A stretch of 32,038 bases of DNA from Bacteroidales bacterium (GCA_017561025.1 JAFZDU010000056.1:1-32038); one strand, 5' to 3'; numbered from the stretch's first letter, positions 15,981 through 25,122 are shown. A program made the numbers and translations. Notes: generated from the letters alone by a model not told the origin.

Positions 15981-18900
15981 TTAATATTTGGTGATTTTAT
16001 CTATTATGACTTCATCTTTTGTCGTTATGTGTATGATGTAAGTTCCGCTTCTGAAGACTTTCATATCGATGGTGAATGTCTCGTCTTTCATGTCTTCATT
16101 GAGAAGCATTGCGCCTGTTGCGCTGAAAATCTTGATGTTGATGATGTCTTTAGCCTTTATGGTGAGATAGTCTTTCACTGGGTTAGGGCATATCATATTG
16201 GAGAAGTCTTCCTCTTCCTCTTCAGGTTTTTGTGTGGTCACGCAAAGAGTGTCTGATTCAGAGATGAGCAATTCGTTATGATATGCTTTGACTTTGTAAC
16301 ATATAGTTCCTAATTCAGCGTTTGTTGTGAATGATGATGTTGTTAAGTCTGATGCTAACAGCATGTCACCTTTGTATATATTATATGTCAAAGGCACGTC
16401 TGAACCATCATATGTTACGTAAGCTCTCAACATCCATGAATATTCCATTCCGTATTCCAATGCTGGCACCCATTTGCTTCCCGCTTTGATCATGCCGCTA
16501 TTAGGGTCGCCAACATATTTGCCGCATGGTATAGGTGGCGTAGATGCACCCGATGACTTCGCCACGATCCACAGGTCTTTGTCTGGGTTGAATGGAATTT
16601 CACCCAAGTCGAATCTCACATAGTCATTAGTATTATGCGTCTCAAACATTCCTGAGAAAATCATCACGCTGTCGTGAATCTTTTCGCCATTATATATTTT
16701 AAATGTGTAATTAGCATCGCAGGCATCAAACATCTCGAGATATGACAATTTTGAATCTCTATAATCTGTCATCAATTTTGATGGAATTATTATCGCCCAG
16801 TTATATGTGTTAGATCCTATGTTAGTGACATATTCTCCATCATCGTATCTAAGCAAGCCCTTTGGTTCAGGAGCGCTCCAGTTAATTGTCACCGCTCTCT
16901 CGACCACCGTTGCTGTTGCCTGCAAAGTGTCGTAATGACTCTTCATCACAGAAACGAAACATTCTTCAGAAGGCGCTGAAACGTAGTCATCTATAACACT
17001 AATAACAGTGTATTTGTAAGATCCCGACATTGGCACTTCCTCATCCACATAATTAAAATCTGTTATATTTTCTGCAATCACCACGCCATCGCGCAACACG
17101 GTGAATTTTTCCACTTCTGCCATAACTCTCCATGTGAGATTGACCTTGCCATTGTTCGCAGAAGCAAGCAAATCAACAGCTTGCATACATGAATTATCTC
17201 CTGTTGCCATGATTTCTGTCAAGAAACCTTCTGTCAATTCTGAAGATACATATATCTCTTCTTCCTTGTTAGTCACAACGAAAGAACATTCAGAATCGTC
17301 CCATCCTGCAACCCATTCCAATGTTATCTTAGTTCCTTCTGGAACCACGATTGTCTTTGTGATATCTTCTGGAGAATACATAGTGAAATACATCTCATCC
17401 ATTCCCTTATCGAATGATGCCTTTATTTCTGCACCTTGCCATCCATGATCGTTGTTGGCATGCATTTTAACAGCATATTCCAAATATTTTCCAGTTATAA
17501 TACTTTCTATATTAGTACGATATGACTCTTCATTGCCATCTTGAGCAGTCACATAATATTCATGACGACCTGAATCGAATGTGTCATATTTATCGTTGAA
17601 ATAATTCTCTTCCACCTGAGCGACAGCCACGCCATCACGATATACATTGTAATATTGAGCTGTTTCTGAAGCGTCCCATTTCAATTCCACAACGCCATCT
17701 TTGCTATTCACGTTAGCCACGAGGTTATGAGGATCGAGGTCTGTCTCAAGAGGACGATATGTGAAAGTCATCTGGTCGCCGACATATGAAACATCGGTGA
17801 TATTGAATTCAAAGTCCAGAGTGTTCTTGTTCAAGAATGGATATGGATCTGTGTCGTAGTTGAATACTGTTTTGCCATAGTCTTTGTTGTATGCAGCTGC
17901 GTTGATGCTGCCGTTTTTGTTATAAGAACCTCCTGGACGGAAGATATACACTTCGTCGAAGGTGTCGTACCCGTTATGGTCGGCGCAGCCACGGAAACGG
18001 GTGTCTATTCTGGATATGATGATACCAGCAGAAGGAATACCTTTTTCAAAGAAGTTGTTTTTATTTCTAAATTCGATAAAGTAATATTGGTCAGGGTCTG
18101 ATGATGCTATTTTGTAGCAGTTTCTTCTTCCGCCTTCCCATGAATTTGCCTCTAAGGTATATGTGCCGTATTCTTTTATTTCAGGAATTCTGTCAATCCA
18201 TGTTCCGTATTTATATTTCATGTAAACACTTGAGTGTTGTGGAGGGCTGGCGTTGCCGCACATCAAGTCCCAAGGACCAGCAGGAGACAGGTGGTCTGAT
18301 ACTGAGTTGTAGTGATATAAGTCAGGGAAGCCCAAAGAGTGTGACATCTCATGACATAATGTTGATACGGAGAAGTATGTTGAAGTCTCAAGTTGGAAGT
18401 TGAATGTTCCTACTCTTTTTCCGTTGATATAAGCTTCTTCTCCATACATTGACCACATGTGAGGCCAGAGCAGGTCGCTCCAGTCGCCTACATTGCCTTT
18501 CACCACGAAAATCACGTTGTCGATGTAACCGTCGTTATTACGGTCTATGTCCAAGTCGGCAGGAACTTGGTCTGCTACGTATTCCACAGCTCTTTTCAAG
18601 AGAGGGAACTCACGTTCAGCCTGGTTGGTGTAGCCATCTGGGTTTGTAGTAGGATTATAAGGCTGATAATAATTTCTTGGGTAGATGTCTTCATAGGCAA
18701 GCAGTCTATCGCCGTCGGCTATAGGATAACAGTAAGATTCCATTGACAACTGGTTGTATGTTGCTTTCTTGAAGTAGTTGTTCATGGAGATGTCGTAATA
18801 GCCGTCGTAGTTAAACATAGAGTCTATTTCTGTCTTTGTGGTCATGAATTCGCCGTCGCCTTTGAATTTGATGAATATTACCAGGTTGTTGTAGACTCCA

Positions 18901-19277
18901 TGGTTGAGGTTTTTGGCGTCTCTCATTTCAGGCACTTCCATCATCTTCCTTCTTTTCTGATATTCTTCTTGGGATATCATGATGTTAGGTTTGATGCCTA
19001 ATGACTTAGGGTCTGTTATTCCTGCTATGTGTGTTGTTGGTGTTATGCTGCCTCTGCTGTCGGATGTAGCATATACGAAGTAGCCGTTCTCGGCTTGTAC
19101 GATGGTGTATCCTTCAGCATCATGAAGTCTGCTGTAAAATTCGTCGCCTGATGCGAAGCAGTATAATTTAGTTCCGTCAGGTTGTGTGAGGATTTTCTCT
19201 ACGTTTTGAAATGGAGCAGCAAAAACAGCAGTCGTAAAGAGCAGCATTATTGCTAATAGTAATGATTTAATTCTCAT
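15981..19277 (-). CDS. M6 family (InhA-like) secreted metalloprotease with T9SS sorting domain
   Basis: A large zinc endopeptidase for extracellular protein breakdown. The ATG at 19277 (1098 aa) is preferred over 19328: it puts a normal signal peptide at the N-terminus (cleavage near residue 21, VFA-AP) and removes an overlap with rsmI. The M6 domain (about 80-470) has the zinc motif HEMSHSLGFPD with His309, Glu310, His313 and Asp319, the HExxHxxGxxD signature. Next come Fn3-like domains near residues 512-590, 697-765 and from about 780, separated by beta-sandwich stretches that may bind substrate or anchor the protein. The end is a type A T9SS domain (about 1028-1098, beginning CPNPVKDYL). 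It is the last gene of an acidic protein-rsmI-M6 series with gaps of 26 and 25 bp, so it may be cotranscribed with rsmI, with no obvious functional link. Confidence 0.9.
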   Translation of the reverse strand: MRIKSLLLAIMLLFTTAVFAAPFQNVEKILTQPDGTKLYCFASGDEFYSRLHDAEGYTIVQAENGYFVYATSDSRGSITPTTHIAGITDPKSLGIKPNIMISQEEYQKRRKMMEVPEMRDAKNLNHGVYNNLVIFIKFKGDGEFMTTKTEIDSMFNYDGYYDISMNNYFKKATYNQLSMESYCYPIADGDRLLAYEDIYPRNYYQPYNPTTNPDGYTNQAEREFPLLKRAVEYVADQVPADLDIDRNNDGYIDNVIFVVKGNVGDWSDLLWPHMWSMYGEEAYINGKRVGTFNFQLETSTYFSVSTLCHEMSHSLGFPDLYHYNSVSDHLSPAGPWDLMCGNASPPQHSSVYMKYKYGTWIDRIPEIKEYGTYTLEANSWEGGRRNCYKIASSDPDQYYFIEFRNKNNFFEKGIPSAGIIISRIDTRFRGCADHNGYDTFDEVYIFRPGGSYNKNGSINAAAYNKDYGKTVFNYDTDPYPFLNKNTLDFEFNITDVSYVGDQMTFTYRPLETDLDPHNLVANVNSKDGVVELKWDASETAQYYNVYRDGVAVAQVEENYFNDKYDTFDSGRHEYYVTAQDGNEESYRTNIESIITGKYLEYAVKMHANNDHGWQGAEIKASFDKGMDEMYFTMYSPEDITKTIVVPEGTKITLEWVAGWDDSECSFVVTNKEEEIYVSSELTEGFLTEIMATGDNSCMQAVDLLASANNGKVNLTWRVMAEVEKFTVLRDGVVIAENITDFNYVDEEVPMSGSYKYTVISVIDDYVSAPSEECFVSVMKSHYDTLQATATVVERAVTINWSAPEPKGLLRYDDGEYVTNIGSNTYNWAIIIPSKLMTDYRDSKLSYLEMFDACDANYTFKIYNGEKIHDSVMIFSGMFETHNTNDYVRFDLGEIPFNPDKDLWIVAKSSGASTPPIPCGKYVGDPNSGMIKAGSKWVPALEYGMEYSWMLRAYVTYDGSDVPLTYNIYKGDMLLASDLTTSSFTTNAELGTICYKVKAYHNELLISESDTLCVTTQKPEEEEEDFSNMICPNPVKDYLTIKAKDIINIKIFSATGAMLLNEDMKDETFTIDMKVFRSGTYIIHITTKDEVIIDKITKY

Positions 19278-19302
19278 AGATTGTATAGTTTTTATTTTGT
19301 TT

Positions 19303-19995
19303 TTAATCTTCGATAGTCGTTTTCTCATTTAATCCTTCCACTACCATCACTATCTCGCCTTTTACTTCTTTTTTGCTGAAGTATTCCAATACCTCTGCGA
19401 GAGTTCCTCTTACGTTTTCTTCATAAATTTTAGTGAGCTCACGTGCTACTGATACGCGGCGTTCTGGTCCGCATACCTCAATGAGCTGTTGTAATGTCTT
19501 TACGAGTCGGAATGGAGATTCGTACAAAATAGTGGTGTATCGGTTGTTGGCTATTTCGTTTAGTTTTGTTTGTCTTCCTTTTTTATGAGGCAGGAATCCT
19601 TCGAATATGAAGTGGTCGGCTGACAGTCCCGAGTTGACGAGAGCTGGTACGAAGGCGGTAGCTCCAGGGAGGCATTCTACTTCCACGCCGAGTCTGATAC
19701 ATTCTCTTACCAGCAGGAATCCCGGGTCGGAAATTGCTGGCGTGCCGGCGTCTGTCACCAATGCCATCTTTTCGCCTGCCAGGATGCGTTCGGCGAAGCT
19801 TCTCACCACTTTATGTTCGTTGTTGATATGGAATGCCGACATTGGCTTGCTGATGTTATAATGTCTTAGCAGATTTCCGCTGGTACGTGTGTCTTCTGCC
19901 AATATGACGTCGACCTCATCGCGCAGTACGCGTAGAGCCCTCATCGTGATGTCCTCCAAATTACCTATTGGAGTAGGTACTAAATATAATTTCAT
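19303..19995 (-). CDS. rsmI: 16S rRNA (cytidine(1402)-2'-O)-methyltransferase RsmI
   Basis: A cytoplasmic SAM-dependent enzyme that methylates the 2'-OH of C1402 in the 16S rRNA decoding centre. Family signatures are clear: LYLVPTPIGNLEDIT at the N-terminus, the AEDTRTSGNLL stretch, the SAM-binding VTDAGTPAISDPG (about residues 80-92), LPGATAFVPAL, and FEGFLPHKKGRQ with YESPFR. The length of 230 aa is typical of the Bacteroidota form (tetrapyrrole methylase fold), slightly shorter than E. coli RsmI (286 aa) because of a shorter C-terminus. The start is the ATG at 19995; residues MKLYLVPTP match the family N-terminus. It lies 26 bp downstream of the acidic protein gene and 25 bp upstream of the M6 start. 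Confidence 0.96.
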   Translation of the reverse strand: MKLYLVPTPIGNLEDITMRALRVLRDEVDVILAEDTRTSGNLLRHYNISKPMSAFHINNEHKVVRSFAERILAGEKMALVTDAGTPAISDPGFLLVRECIRLGVEVECLPGATAFVPALVNSGLSADHFIFEGFLPHKKGRQTKLNEIANNRYTTILYESPFRLVKTLQQLIEVCGPERRVSVARELTKIYEENVRGTLAEVLEYFSKKEVKGEIVMVVEGLNEKTTIED

Positions 19996-20021
19996 AATTA
20001 TTCTGTTATATGCATTATGAA

Positions 20022-20981
20022 TTACATAAATCTTCTTTCTACTAAAATATCGAGTTTCTTATAAGCTTCAGATTCGCAGTCCCATTGATACTCTATTTGA
20101 AGCTCGCTCATATAAGTCTTGGCGCCAAGCAATGTAGAGAAGTTATTTAATGTTCTTATTGACTTGTTGTATTTCTCCATGCTGCCGCCGAACAATTCAT
20201 TAAGGAGCAAGAACTTGTCGTTGATGCCTATTGCCGTTGCCAAGTCGGCCACTGGCTTTCTTTGCAGACGAGCGGCGAGGCTGTTATCGACAGCGGTCTC
20301 AAGCTTGTCGCCCAATGTCTGTGCTTCTATTGTATAAACTTTTTTATATGCCCTTATACCAGAATCTGATGGCTCCTGTGGAATACTGCTTTCAGTCTCT
20401 GCAGCTTTAGGACTTTCTAATTCTTCCTCTTCAACTTCCTCTGTTTCATCTTCATCCTGAACTCCTGAATCCCTGAAATCCTCTTCCTCCTCGGCTTCCT
20501 CTTCAAATTCAAATCTTTCAAACTCTATTACAGATGTCTCGAATTCATTGGTTTCAGGTTCATTCTCATAGTCAGTCTCATCTTCATCATCAAATTCTTT
20601 TTCCTGTTCATCAAATTCTTCAAACTCATCTTCTTCCTCCTCAAATTCCTCTTCCTCCTCAAATTCCTCATCCTCCTCAAATTCCTCATCTTCCTCAAAA
20701 ACCTCATCTTCCTCAAAACCCTCAATTTCCTCAATTCCTGAATTCCTGAATTCCTGAACTCCTTCTTCCACTTCCATAGGAATAGAATCTACATCCATAT
20801 TGCATTTTACTGAGCATAAAGTATCGTAAAGCTTGCGAGTGTTTTCCATCAAAAGATCAACATCGAGTTGGTTCATTAATTTATTGTTTCTAATCAAGAA
20901 GTTGACCTGATTAGACATCTTATTCAATATTCCATCTATATGGAAAATTACACTATTTTGCTTATTATTTGTCTCTTTCAT
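20022..20981 (-). CDS. Conserved Bacteroidales protein with long acidic repeat segment
   Basis: A 319-aa protein of unknown function, without signal peptide or membrane segment, so probably cytoplasmic. Residues 1-70 look helical. Residues about 70-205 are extremely acidic, mostly Glu and Asp, with Phe at regular intervals in FEEDEE-like hexads. Residues about 215-319 form a basic-neutral domain (LATAIGINDKFLLLNELFGG ... LQIEYQWDCESEAYKKL) that I recognise as a conserved hypothetical of Bacteroidales, with no known activity. The acidic part is probably disordered and comes from an 18-nt tandem repeat (20633-20740). It is the first gene of the series with rsmI and the M6 protease. A divergent promoter pair precedes it. 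A role in binding basic proteins or nucleic-acid-associated partners would be speculation. Confidence 0.8.
   Translation of the reverse strand: MKETNNKQNSVIFHIDGILNKMSNQVNFLIRNNKLMNQLDVDLLMENTRKLYDTLCSVKCNMDVDSIPMEVEEGVQEFRNSGIEEIEGFEEDEVFEEDEEFEEDEEFEEEEEFEEEEDEFEEFDEQEKEFDDEDETDYENEPETNEFETSVIEFERFEFEEEAEEEEDFRDSGVQDEDETEEVEEEELESPKAAETESSIPQEPSDSGIRAYKKVYTIEAQTLGDKLETAVDNSLAARLQRKPVADLATAIGINDKFLLLNELFGGSMEKYNKSIRTLNNFSTLLGAKTYMSELQIEYQWDCESEAYKKLDILVERRFM
20633..20740 (-). repeat. 18-nt coding minisatellite, about six units
   Basis: Plus-strand units CTTCCTCCTCAAATTCCT begin at 20633, 20651 and 20669 (slightly changed), then drift at 20687, 20705 and 20723. They keep frame (18 = 6 codons) and encode the FEEDEE hexads. 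A separate run of GAATTCCTG follows at 20739-20757. Confidence 0.85.
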
Positions 20982-20994
20982 ATCAAATATTTTT

Positions 20995-21002
20995 TAACTT
21001 TG
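20995..21002 (+). promoter_or_regulatory. -7 box (TAACTTTG) for the Omp85-type gene
   Basis: Exact TAnnTTTG match. A TTTG at 20968-20971 lies 23 bp upstream, slightly longer than usual. It predicts a leader of about 120 nt for the 21130 gene. Confidence 0.5.
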
Positions 21003-21012
21003 CTCGGCAGAA

Positions 21013-21020
21013 CAAAAATA
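21013..21020 (-). promoter_or_regulatory. -7 box (TATTTTTG) for the acidic protein gene
   Basis: Exact TAnnTTTG match on the minus strand, 31 bp before the ATG at 20981; GTTG at 21043-21046 could serve as -33. It overlaps face to face with the plus-strand box at 20995, so the two transcripts would start almost at the same point. Confidence 0.45.
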
Positions 21021-21129
21021 TAAATTTTTTACATATTTTTGACAACTTTGTTGAAAAAGATTAACGCAGCAGATTGTATAAAATTGTAGCCTATCAAGCT
21101 AGTATTAAATAATTTTAAAATTTAAGAAT

Positions 21130-22539
21130 ATGAAAAAACACTTACTTTCATTATTGTCTATTTTATTGATGACATTTGCCTTGCAAGCACAGGACACGAT
21201 TCAAAATAATGATAAAAACAAGAAGGAAAAAATTTATAACGAAAAAGGCGAACTTATCAAGAAGGGCTGGAATGTAGGACCTCTTCCTGTGGTGGGCTAC
21301 AACTCCGACCTTGGCTTTCAATATGGAGCATGCGTTGATATTTTCAACTACGGCGATGGTTCACGCTATCCTAAGTTCGACTATAAGATGAACCTCGAAG
21401 TCTCAGCTTATACCAAAGGTTCTGTCAACTTACGTTTCTACGGCGATTATTATAGTCTTATCCCAAACTCTCGTCTCTTCGTTGACGCTGGCTATTTTAC
21501 CGACAAACGTTTCGAGTTCTATGGCTTCAACGGTTTTGCATCGCCTTACTATAACGACTTGTATATCATGAATCCTTTGATGGAAAACTTCAATGCAGAC
21601 TACAACAGCATATTCTATAGAATGGATCGCAAGCAGTTCAGATTCAATTCCAGTCTGCGTCGCCAGTTTCCTTTCGGCAAGAATTTGTACTATGGCGTAG
21701 GTCTCAGCTATTTCAACTATAACACTGGAAGAATAGACATTGAAAACAAAGAATTCGCTTACGACCAGCAAAAGTCATTGTATGAATTATATCGCGAAAG
21801 CGGTCTCATCAAAGAGAACGAAGCCGACGGCGGCAATGTCACACAATTAAAACTCGCTTTCATCTATGATTCCAAAAACCACGACAGTGACCCTACTAAT
21901 GGAGCATATTTCGAAGCTACTGTGACTGCAGCTCCTGACTTTATCGACGGCGACGGCTACAGTCATGCTACCTTCAACGCTGTGTGGCAACAATATATTC
22001 CTATCGTAAAAGAAAACCTCACCTTTGCCTATCGTTTGGTTACACAAAATGTTATTGCAGGTGACATTCCATATTATGCTATGTTCAATGCCAACATGCT
22101 TTATTATAAGAAAATGTCGACTGACGCTATCGGCGGTGCCAACTCGGTACGTGGCATCAACAGAAACAGGGTCATCGGTGCTGGCTACGCATGGCTTAAT
22201 GCTGAACTTCGTTGGAAAGTGACACGTTTCCAATTCATCAACCAGAATTGGAACGTCGCTCTTAATCCATTCTTCGATGCTGGCATGGTGACACAAAGCT
22301 ATCGCCTAGAAGAACAAGAAGCTGCATGGTCTGTAATTGAAAAAGAATACAATCTCTCAGAAAATGAGAAAAACTTATTGTACAGCGGCGAGAAAGAAGG
22401 CCTTCATACTTCAGCAGGCTGTGGCTTGAAACTTATCATGAATAAAAACTTCATAATCTCAGCTGAAGCAGCCAAATCACTTGATGCAAGAGACGGAGAA
22501 GGTCTGAGAGTATACATCGGATTTAACTATCTGTTTTAA
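21130..22539 (+). CDS. Omp85/BamA-TamA-type outer-membrane barrel without POTRA domains
   Basis: An outer-membrane beta-barrel of the surface-antigen (PF01103) group. The signal peptide covers residues 1-20 (ends LQA). A short linker leads to KKGWNVGPLPVVGYNSDLGFQYG, the typical start of the Bacteroidota Omp85-like barrel. Alternating hydrophobic strands rich in Tyr and Phe fill the rest. The Omp85 signature SVRGINRNRVIG (around residue 342) and FFDAGMV are present, and the chain ends in Phe, as a barrel-assembly signal requires. At 469 aa there is no room for POTRA domains, so it is unlikely to be BamA itself; patatin-like and other Omp85 relatives of this size are of unknown role. It precedes the asparaginase gene by 232 bp that hold a REP-like palindrome, so cotranscription is uncertain. 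Confidence 0.85.
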   Translation: MKKHLLSLLSILLMTFALQAQDTIQNNDKNKKEKIYNEKGELIKKGWNVGPLPVVGYNSDLGFQYGACVDIFNYGDGSRYPKFDYKMNLEVSAYTKGSVNLRFYGDYYSLIPNSRLFVDAGYFTDKRFEFYGFNGFASPYYNDLYIMNPLMENFNADYNSIFYRMDRKQFRFNSSLRRQFPFGKNLYYGVGLSYFNYNTGRIDIENKEFAYDQQKSLYELYRESGLIKENEADGGNVTQLKLAFIYDSKNHDSDPTNGAYFEATVTAAPDFIDGDGYSHATFNAVWQQYIPIVKENLTFAYRLVTQNVIAGDIPYYAMFNANMLYYKKMSTDAIGGANSVRGINRNRVIGAGYAWLNAELRWKVTRFQFINQNWNVALNPFFDAGMVTQSYRLEEQEAAWSVIEKEYNLSENEKNLLYSGEKEGLHTSAGCGLKLIMNKNFIISAEAAKSLDARDGEGLRVYIGFNYLF

Positions 22540-22578
22540 TGGCTAATGAATAAAGGCTAAAGACTTCGTGCACGGTGC

Positions 22579-22623
22579 CTGAGCTTGTCGAAGGCACAAC
22601 GAGCGGCGCTTCGACAAGCTCAG
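22579..22623. repeat. REP-like palindrome (CTGAGCTTGTCGAAG arms)
   Basis: CTGAGCTTGTCGAAG (22579-22593) and CTTCGACAAGCTCAG (22609-22623) are perfect 15-bp inverted arms around 15 nt. GTGCCT (22575-22580) and AGGCAC (22592-22597) offer a competing local hairpin. The same core is known as a repeat scattered through many bacterial genomes. The rest of the 22540-22771 gap is filler of the gactaatgactaacg type plus an A/T-rich run before the asparaginase gene; I see no clean promoter in it. Confidence 0.75.
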
Positions 22624-22771
22624 CGACCGAAGGAAAGACGCAAAGACTAATGACTAACGACTAATGTTTTTTACTATTAACCTTTAGACTTTAGCCTCTT
22701 GTCTTTAGACTTTTAAAAAAATATTTGAACAAAATTTACGTTGAAATTATTAATGGATAAAATTTAAACAT

Positions 22772-23830
22772 ATGAAAACATTGAAAAGATTAACTCTTAT
22801 GATGGTTGCTTTGTTACTTACTGCAACCATGGCTTATGCACAAAAACCTAACATCCGCATTCTTGCAACAGGCGGTACTATCGCTGGCGCTGGCGGCTCA
22901 TCAACAGCAACAAACTACACTGCTGGTCAGATGGCTATCGCTACATTGCTCGAGGCAGTGCCTGAATTACAAGATATCGCTAACTGCGAAGGTGAACAAG
23001 TCGTACGCATTGGCTCACAAGACATGAGCGATGAGGTATGGCTTATCTTGGCAAAGAGAATCAATGAATTATTGCAAGATCCTAATGTCGATGGCATAGT
23101 CATCACTCACGGCACCGACACTATGGAAGAGACAGCTTACTTCTTGAATCTCACAGTAAATAGCGACAAACCTGTCGTTATGGTTGGTGCAATGCGTCCT
23201 TCAACAGCTATCAGCGCTGATGGCCCTCGTAACCTCTACAACGCTGTTGTTACAGCTGCAGCTCCTGAATCAAAAGGCAAAGGCGTTCTCGTTGTTATGA
23301 ACGACAACATCCTCGGTGCAGAAAGCGTGACAAAAATGCATACCACAGGCGTTCAGACATTCCAAGCTCCTAACGCAGGACCTCTCGGATACGTATTCAA
23401 CAGCAAGGTTTTCTACAACCAAGAGCCTTTAAAGAAACACACAACAGAATCTGTTTTCGACGTGACAAACCTAAACGAATTGCCAAAAGTCGGTATCGTT
23501 TACAGCCATGCAGGCGTTAATGCTGATATGGTTGAACCAATGTTGAAAAACGACTATAAAGGCATCATCCACGCTGGCGTTGGTAACGGAAACATCCACA
23601 AAGACGTATTCCCAGTATTGGAAAAAGCACGTAAAAAAGGCATTCAAGTGGTTCGTTCTTCACGCGTCCCAACAGGACCTAGCACCCTCGACAATGAAGT
23701 TGACGATGCTCACTACCAATTCATAGCTTCTCAACAACTCAACCCACAAAAAGCTCGTATCTTATTGATGCTCGCATTGACAAAGACCAACGACTGGCAA
23801 CAAATTCAAGAATACTTTAATCAATATTAA
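22772..23830 (+). CDS. ansB: Type II (periplasmic) L-asparaginase
   Basis: Hydrolyses L-asparagine to aspartate and ammonia. A signal peptide (about 1-23, ends AYA) places it in the periplasm, as for the high-affinity type II enzyme. The two catalytic motifs are ILATGGTIAGAG with nucleophile Thr36 and ITHGTDTMEETA with Thr115 and Asp116. Other family stretches are VVMVGAMRPSTAISADGP and VYSHAGVNADM. Length 352 aa is normal. Strong codon bias (ACA, GGC, CGT) suggests high expression. The porin gene begins 71 bp downstream after a hairpin, so the pair may be one unit in which the porin brings in the amino acids or peptides, but that is an inference. Glutaminase side activity cannot be judged from sequence. 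Confidence 0.95.
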   Translation: MKTLKRLTLMMVALLLTATMAYAQKPNIRILATGGTIAGAGGSSTATNYTAGQMAIATLLEAVPELQDIANCEGEQVVRIGSQDMSDEVWLILAKRINELLQDPNVDGIVITHGTDTMEETAYFLNLTVNSDKPVVMVGAMRPSTAISADGPRNLYNAVVTAAAPESKGKGVLVVMNDNILGAESVTKMHTTGVQTFQAPNAGPLGYVFNSKVFYNQEPLKKHTTESVFDVTNLNELPKVGIVYSHAGVNADMVEPMLKNDYKGIIHAGVGNGNIHKDVFPVLEKARKKGIQVVRSSRVPTGPSTLDNEVDDAHYQFIASQQLNPQKARILLMLALTKTNDWQQIQEYFNQY

Positions 23831-23841
23831 TAAGTCATAAA

Positions 23842-23884
23842 GACGCAGAGTTACAGAGACACAAAGTCTTTGAGTCTCTGCGTC
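23842..23884. repeat. Hairpin repeat between asparaginase and porin genes
   Basis: GACGCAGAG (23842-23850) pairs with CTCTGCGTC (23876-23884), and inner bases (GAGAC, GTCTT) can extend the stem. It starts 11 nt after the stop of the asparaginase gene. There is AAAA rather than a T tract on the plus side, so it looks like a repeat or mRNA stabiliser more than an intrinsic terminator. Confidence 0.65.
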
Positions 23885-23901
23885 GTAAAAAACAGTTGTT
23901 T

Positions 23902-25122
23902 ATGAAAAGACTTCTCTCATTATTAATCATCGCTTTATGCGTCATCAACGTTAAAGCTCAGGAACTTTCAGTCAGCCCAACAAAAAGCACATCTTTGTAT
24001 GAGGAGCTTTCAGGCGTAAAGAAAAAGACAGACAAGTTTAACCTTTATATGAACATGAACGGCAGCTTCGACGCTATGTTCAACGATGCAGGCTTTGAGC
24101 AAGGCAAGTTTTATATGCGTCAGCTTCGTATCGAGTCGAAAGGCAATGTCAACGAATGGCTCTCATATCGTTGGCGTCAACGTCTCAATCGTCCTAACAA
24201 CGGCGGCAGTAATATCGATAACCTTCCTACCTCTATCGATATCGCTGGCATCGGTGTCAAGTTGAGCGACAAATGGTCTCTCTTCGCTGGTAAACAATGT
24301 GCTGCATATGGTGGTTTCGAGTTCGATGCTAATCCAATCGAGATCTATGAATACAGCGATATGATAGAATATATGAGCAACTTCATGACTGGTATTAACA
24401 TCGGTTATGACTTCATGCCAGGACAACAAATCAACTTCCAAATCTTGAACAGCTTGAATGGTCCTTTTGAAAGCATGTATGGAACATTCTCTCCAGAACA
24501 GTCACATTGGATGCCTGGTGGTGAAAGTGTCGTTGCAACTCCATCAAAACTTCCTTTGGTTTATACTTTAAACTGGAACGGTAATTTCAGCGATATCTAT
24601 AAGACACGCTGGTCAGCTTCTATCATGAGCCAAGGTAATGGCCCAGCAGGTGTGAAAAACTTATACTATTTTGCATTCGGTAATGAATTCACATTTGGCA
24701 AGTTCAATATGTACATCGACCTTATGTATTCAAGCGACGACATCGACCGTAGTGGTATCATGACAGAAATAGTTGGTCAAGTACAAGGTCACAATGTATT
24801 TGAAGCAAATTATTTGTCATTAGTTTCTAAGTTAAACTATCGTTTTGCCGACAAATGGAATGTCTTTGTCAAAGGTATGTACGAGACAGCTTCTGTCATA
24901 GTTAGAACAGATCCTGCTGCATATCCATTTATTAAAAATGGCAAATACCGCACTTCATTAGGTTATCTCGGCGGCATTGAATATTATCCTATGGAAAGCA
25001 ACTTACACTTCTTCTTGACATACGTCGGACGTTCATACATATATGAAGAAATTGCTAATAAGACAGATTACAACACTAATCGTGTTTCATTAGGTTTCAT
25101 CTATCAGTTGCCGATGTTCTAA
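23902..25122 (+). CDS. Phosphate-selective-type porin (OprP/OprO-like) outer-membrane protein
   Basis: A probable 16-strand outer-membrane channel of the OprP/OprO-like group (PF07396), which in Bacteroidota occurs with many different substrates. The ATG at 23902 (406 aa) is chosen over the TTG at 23896 because it gives a normal signal peptide of about 19 residues (ends VKA) and an ATG start. Family-like stretches are FYMRQLRIESKGNVNEWLSY, DIAGIGVKLSDKWSLFAGKQ and the Tyr-rich strands; the chain ends in Phe. The name phosphate-selective is only a family label. Its place after a periplasmic asparaginase suggests a role in uptake of amino acids or peptides; this is inferred from position only. 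A GAGGC-type hairpin follows at 25147. Confidence 0.8.
   Translation: MKRLLSLLIIALCVINVKAQELSVSPTKSTSLYEELSGVKKKTDKFNLYMNMNGSFDAMFNDAGFEQGKFYMRQLRIESKGNVNEWLSYRWRQRLNRPNNGGSNIDNLPTSIDIAGIGVKLSDKWSLFAGKQCAAYGGFEFDANPIEIYEYSDMIEYMSNFMTGINIGYDFMPGQQINFQILNSLNGPFESMYGTFSPEQSHWMPGGESVVATPSKLPLVYTLNWNGNFSDIYKTRWSASIMSQGNGPAGVKNLYYFAFGNEFTFGKFNMYIDLMYSSDDIDRSGIMTEIVGQVQGHNVFEANYLSLVSKLNYRFADKWNVFVKGMYETASVIVRTDPAAYPFIKNGKYRTSLGYLGGIEYYPMESNLHFFLTYVGRSYIYEEIANKTDYNTNRVSLGFIYQLPMF

Noticed and set aside
20534-20749. Open frame on the plus strand rich in Pro, His and Gln
   Set aside because: It is the antisense shadow of the Glu-rich repeat of the acidic protein and has no start context or family match.
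21130-22539. BamA
   Set aside because: There is no room for POTRA domains between the signal peptide and the barrel.
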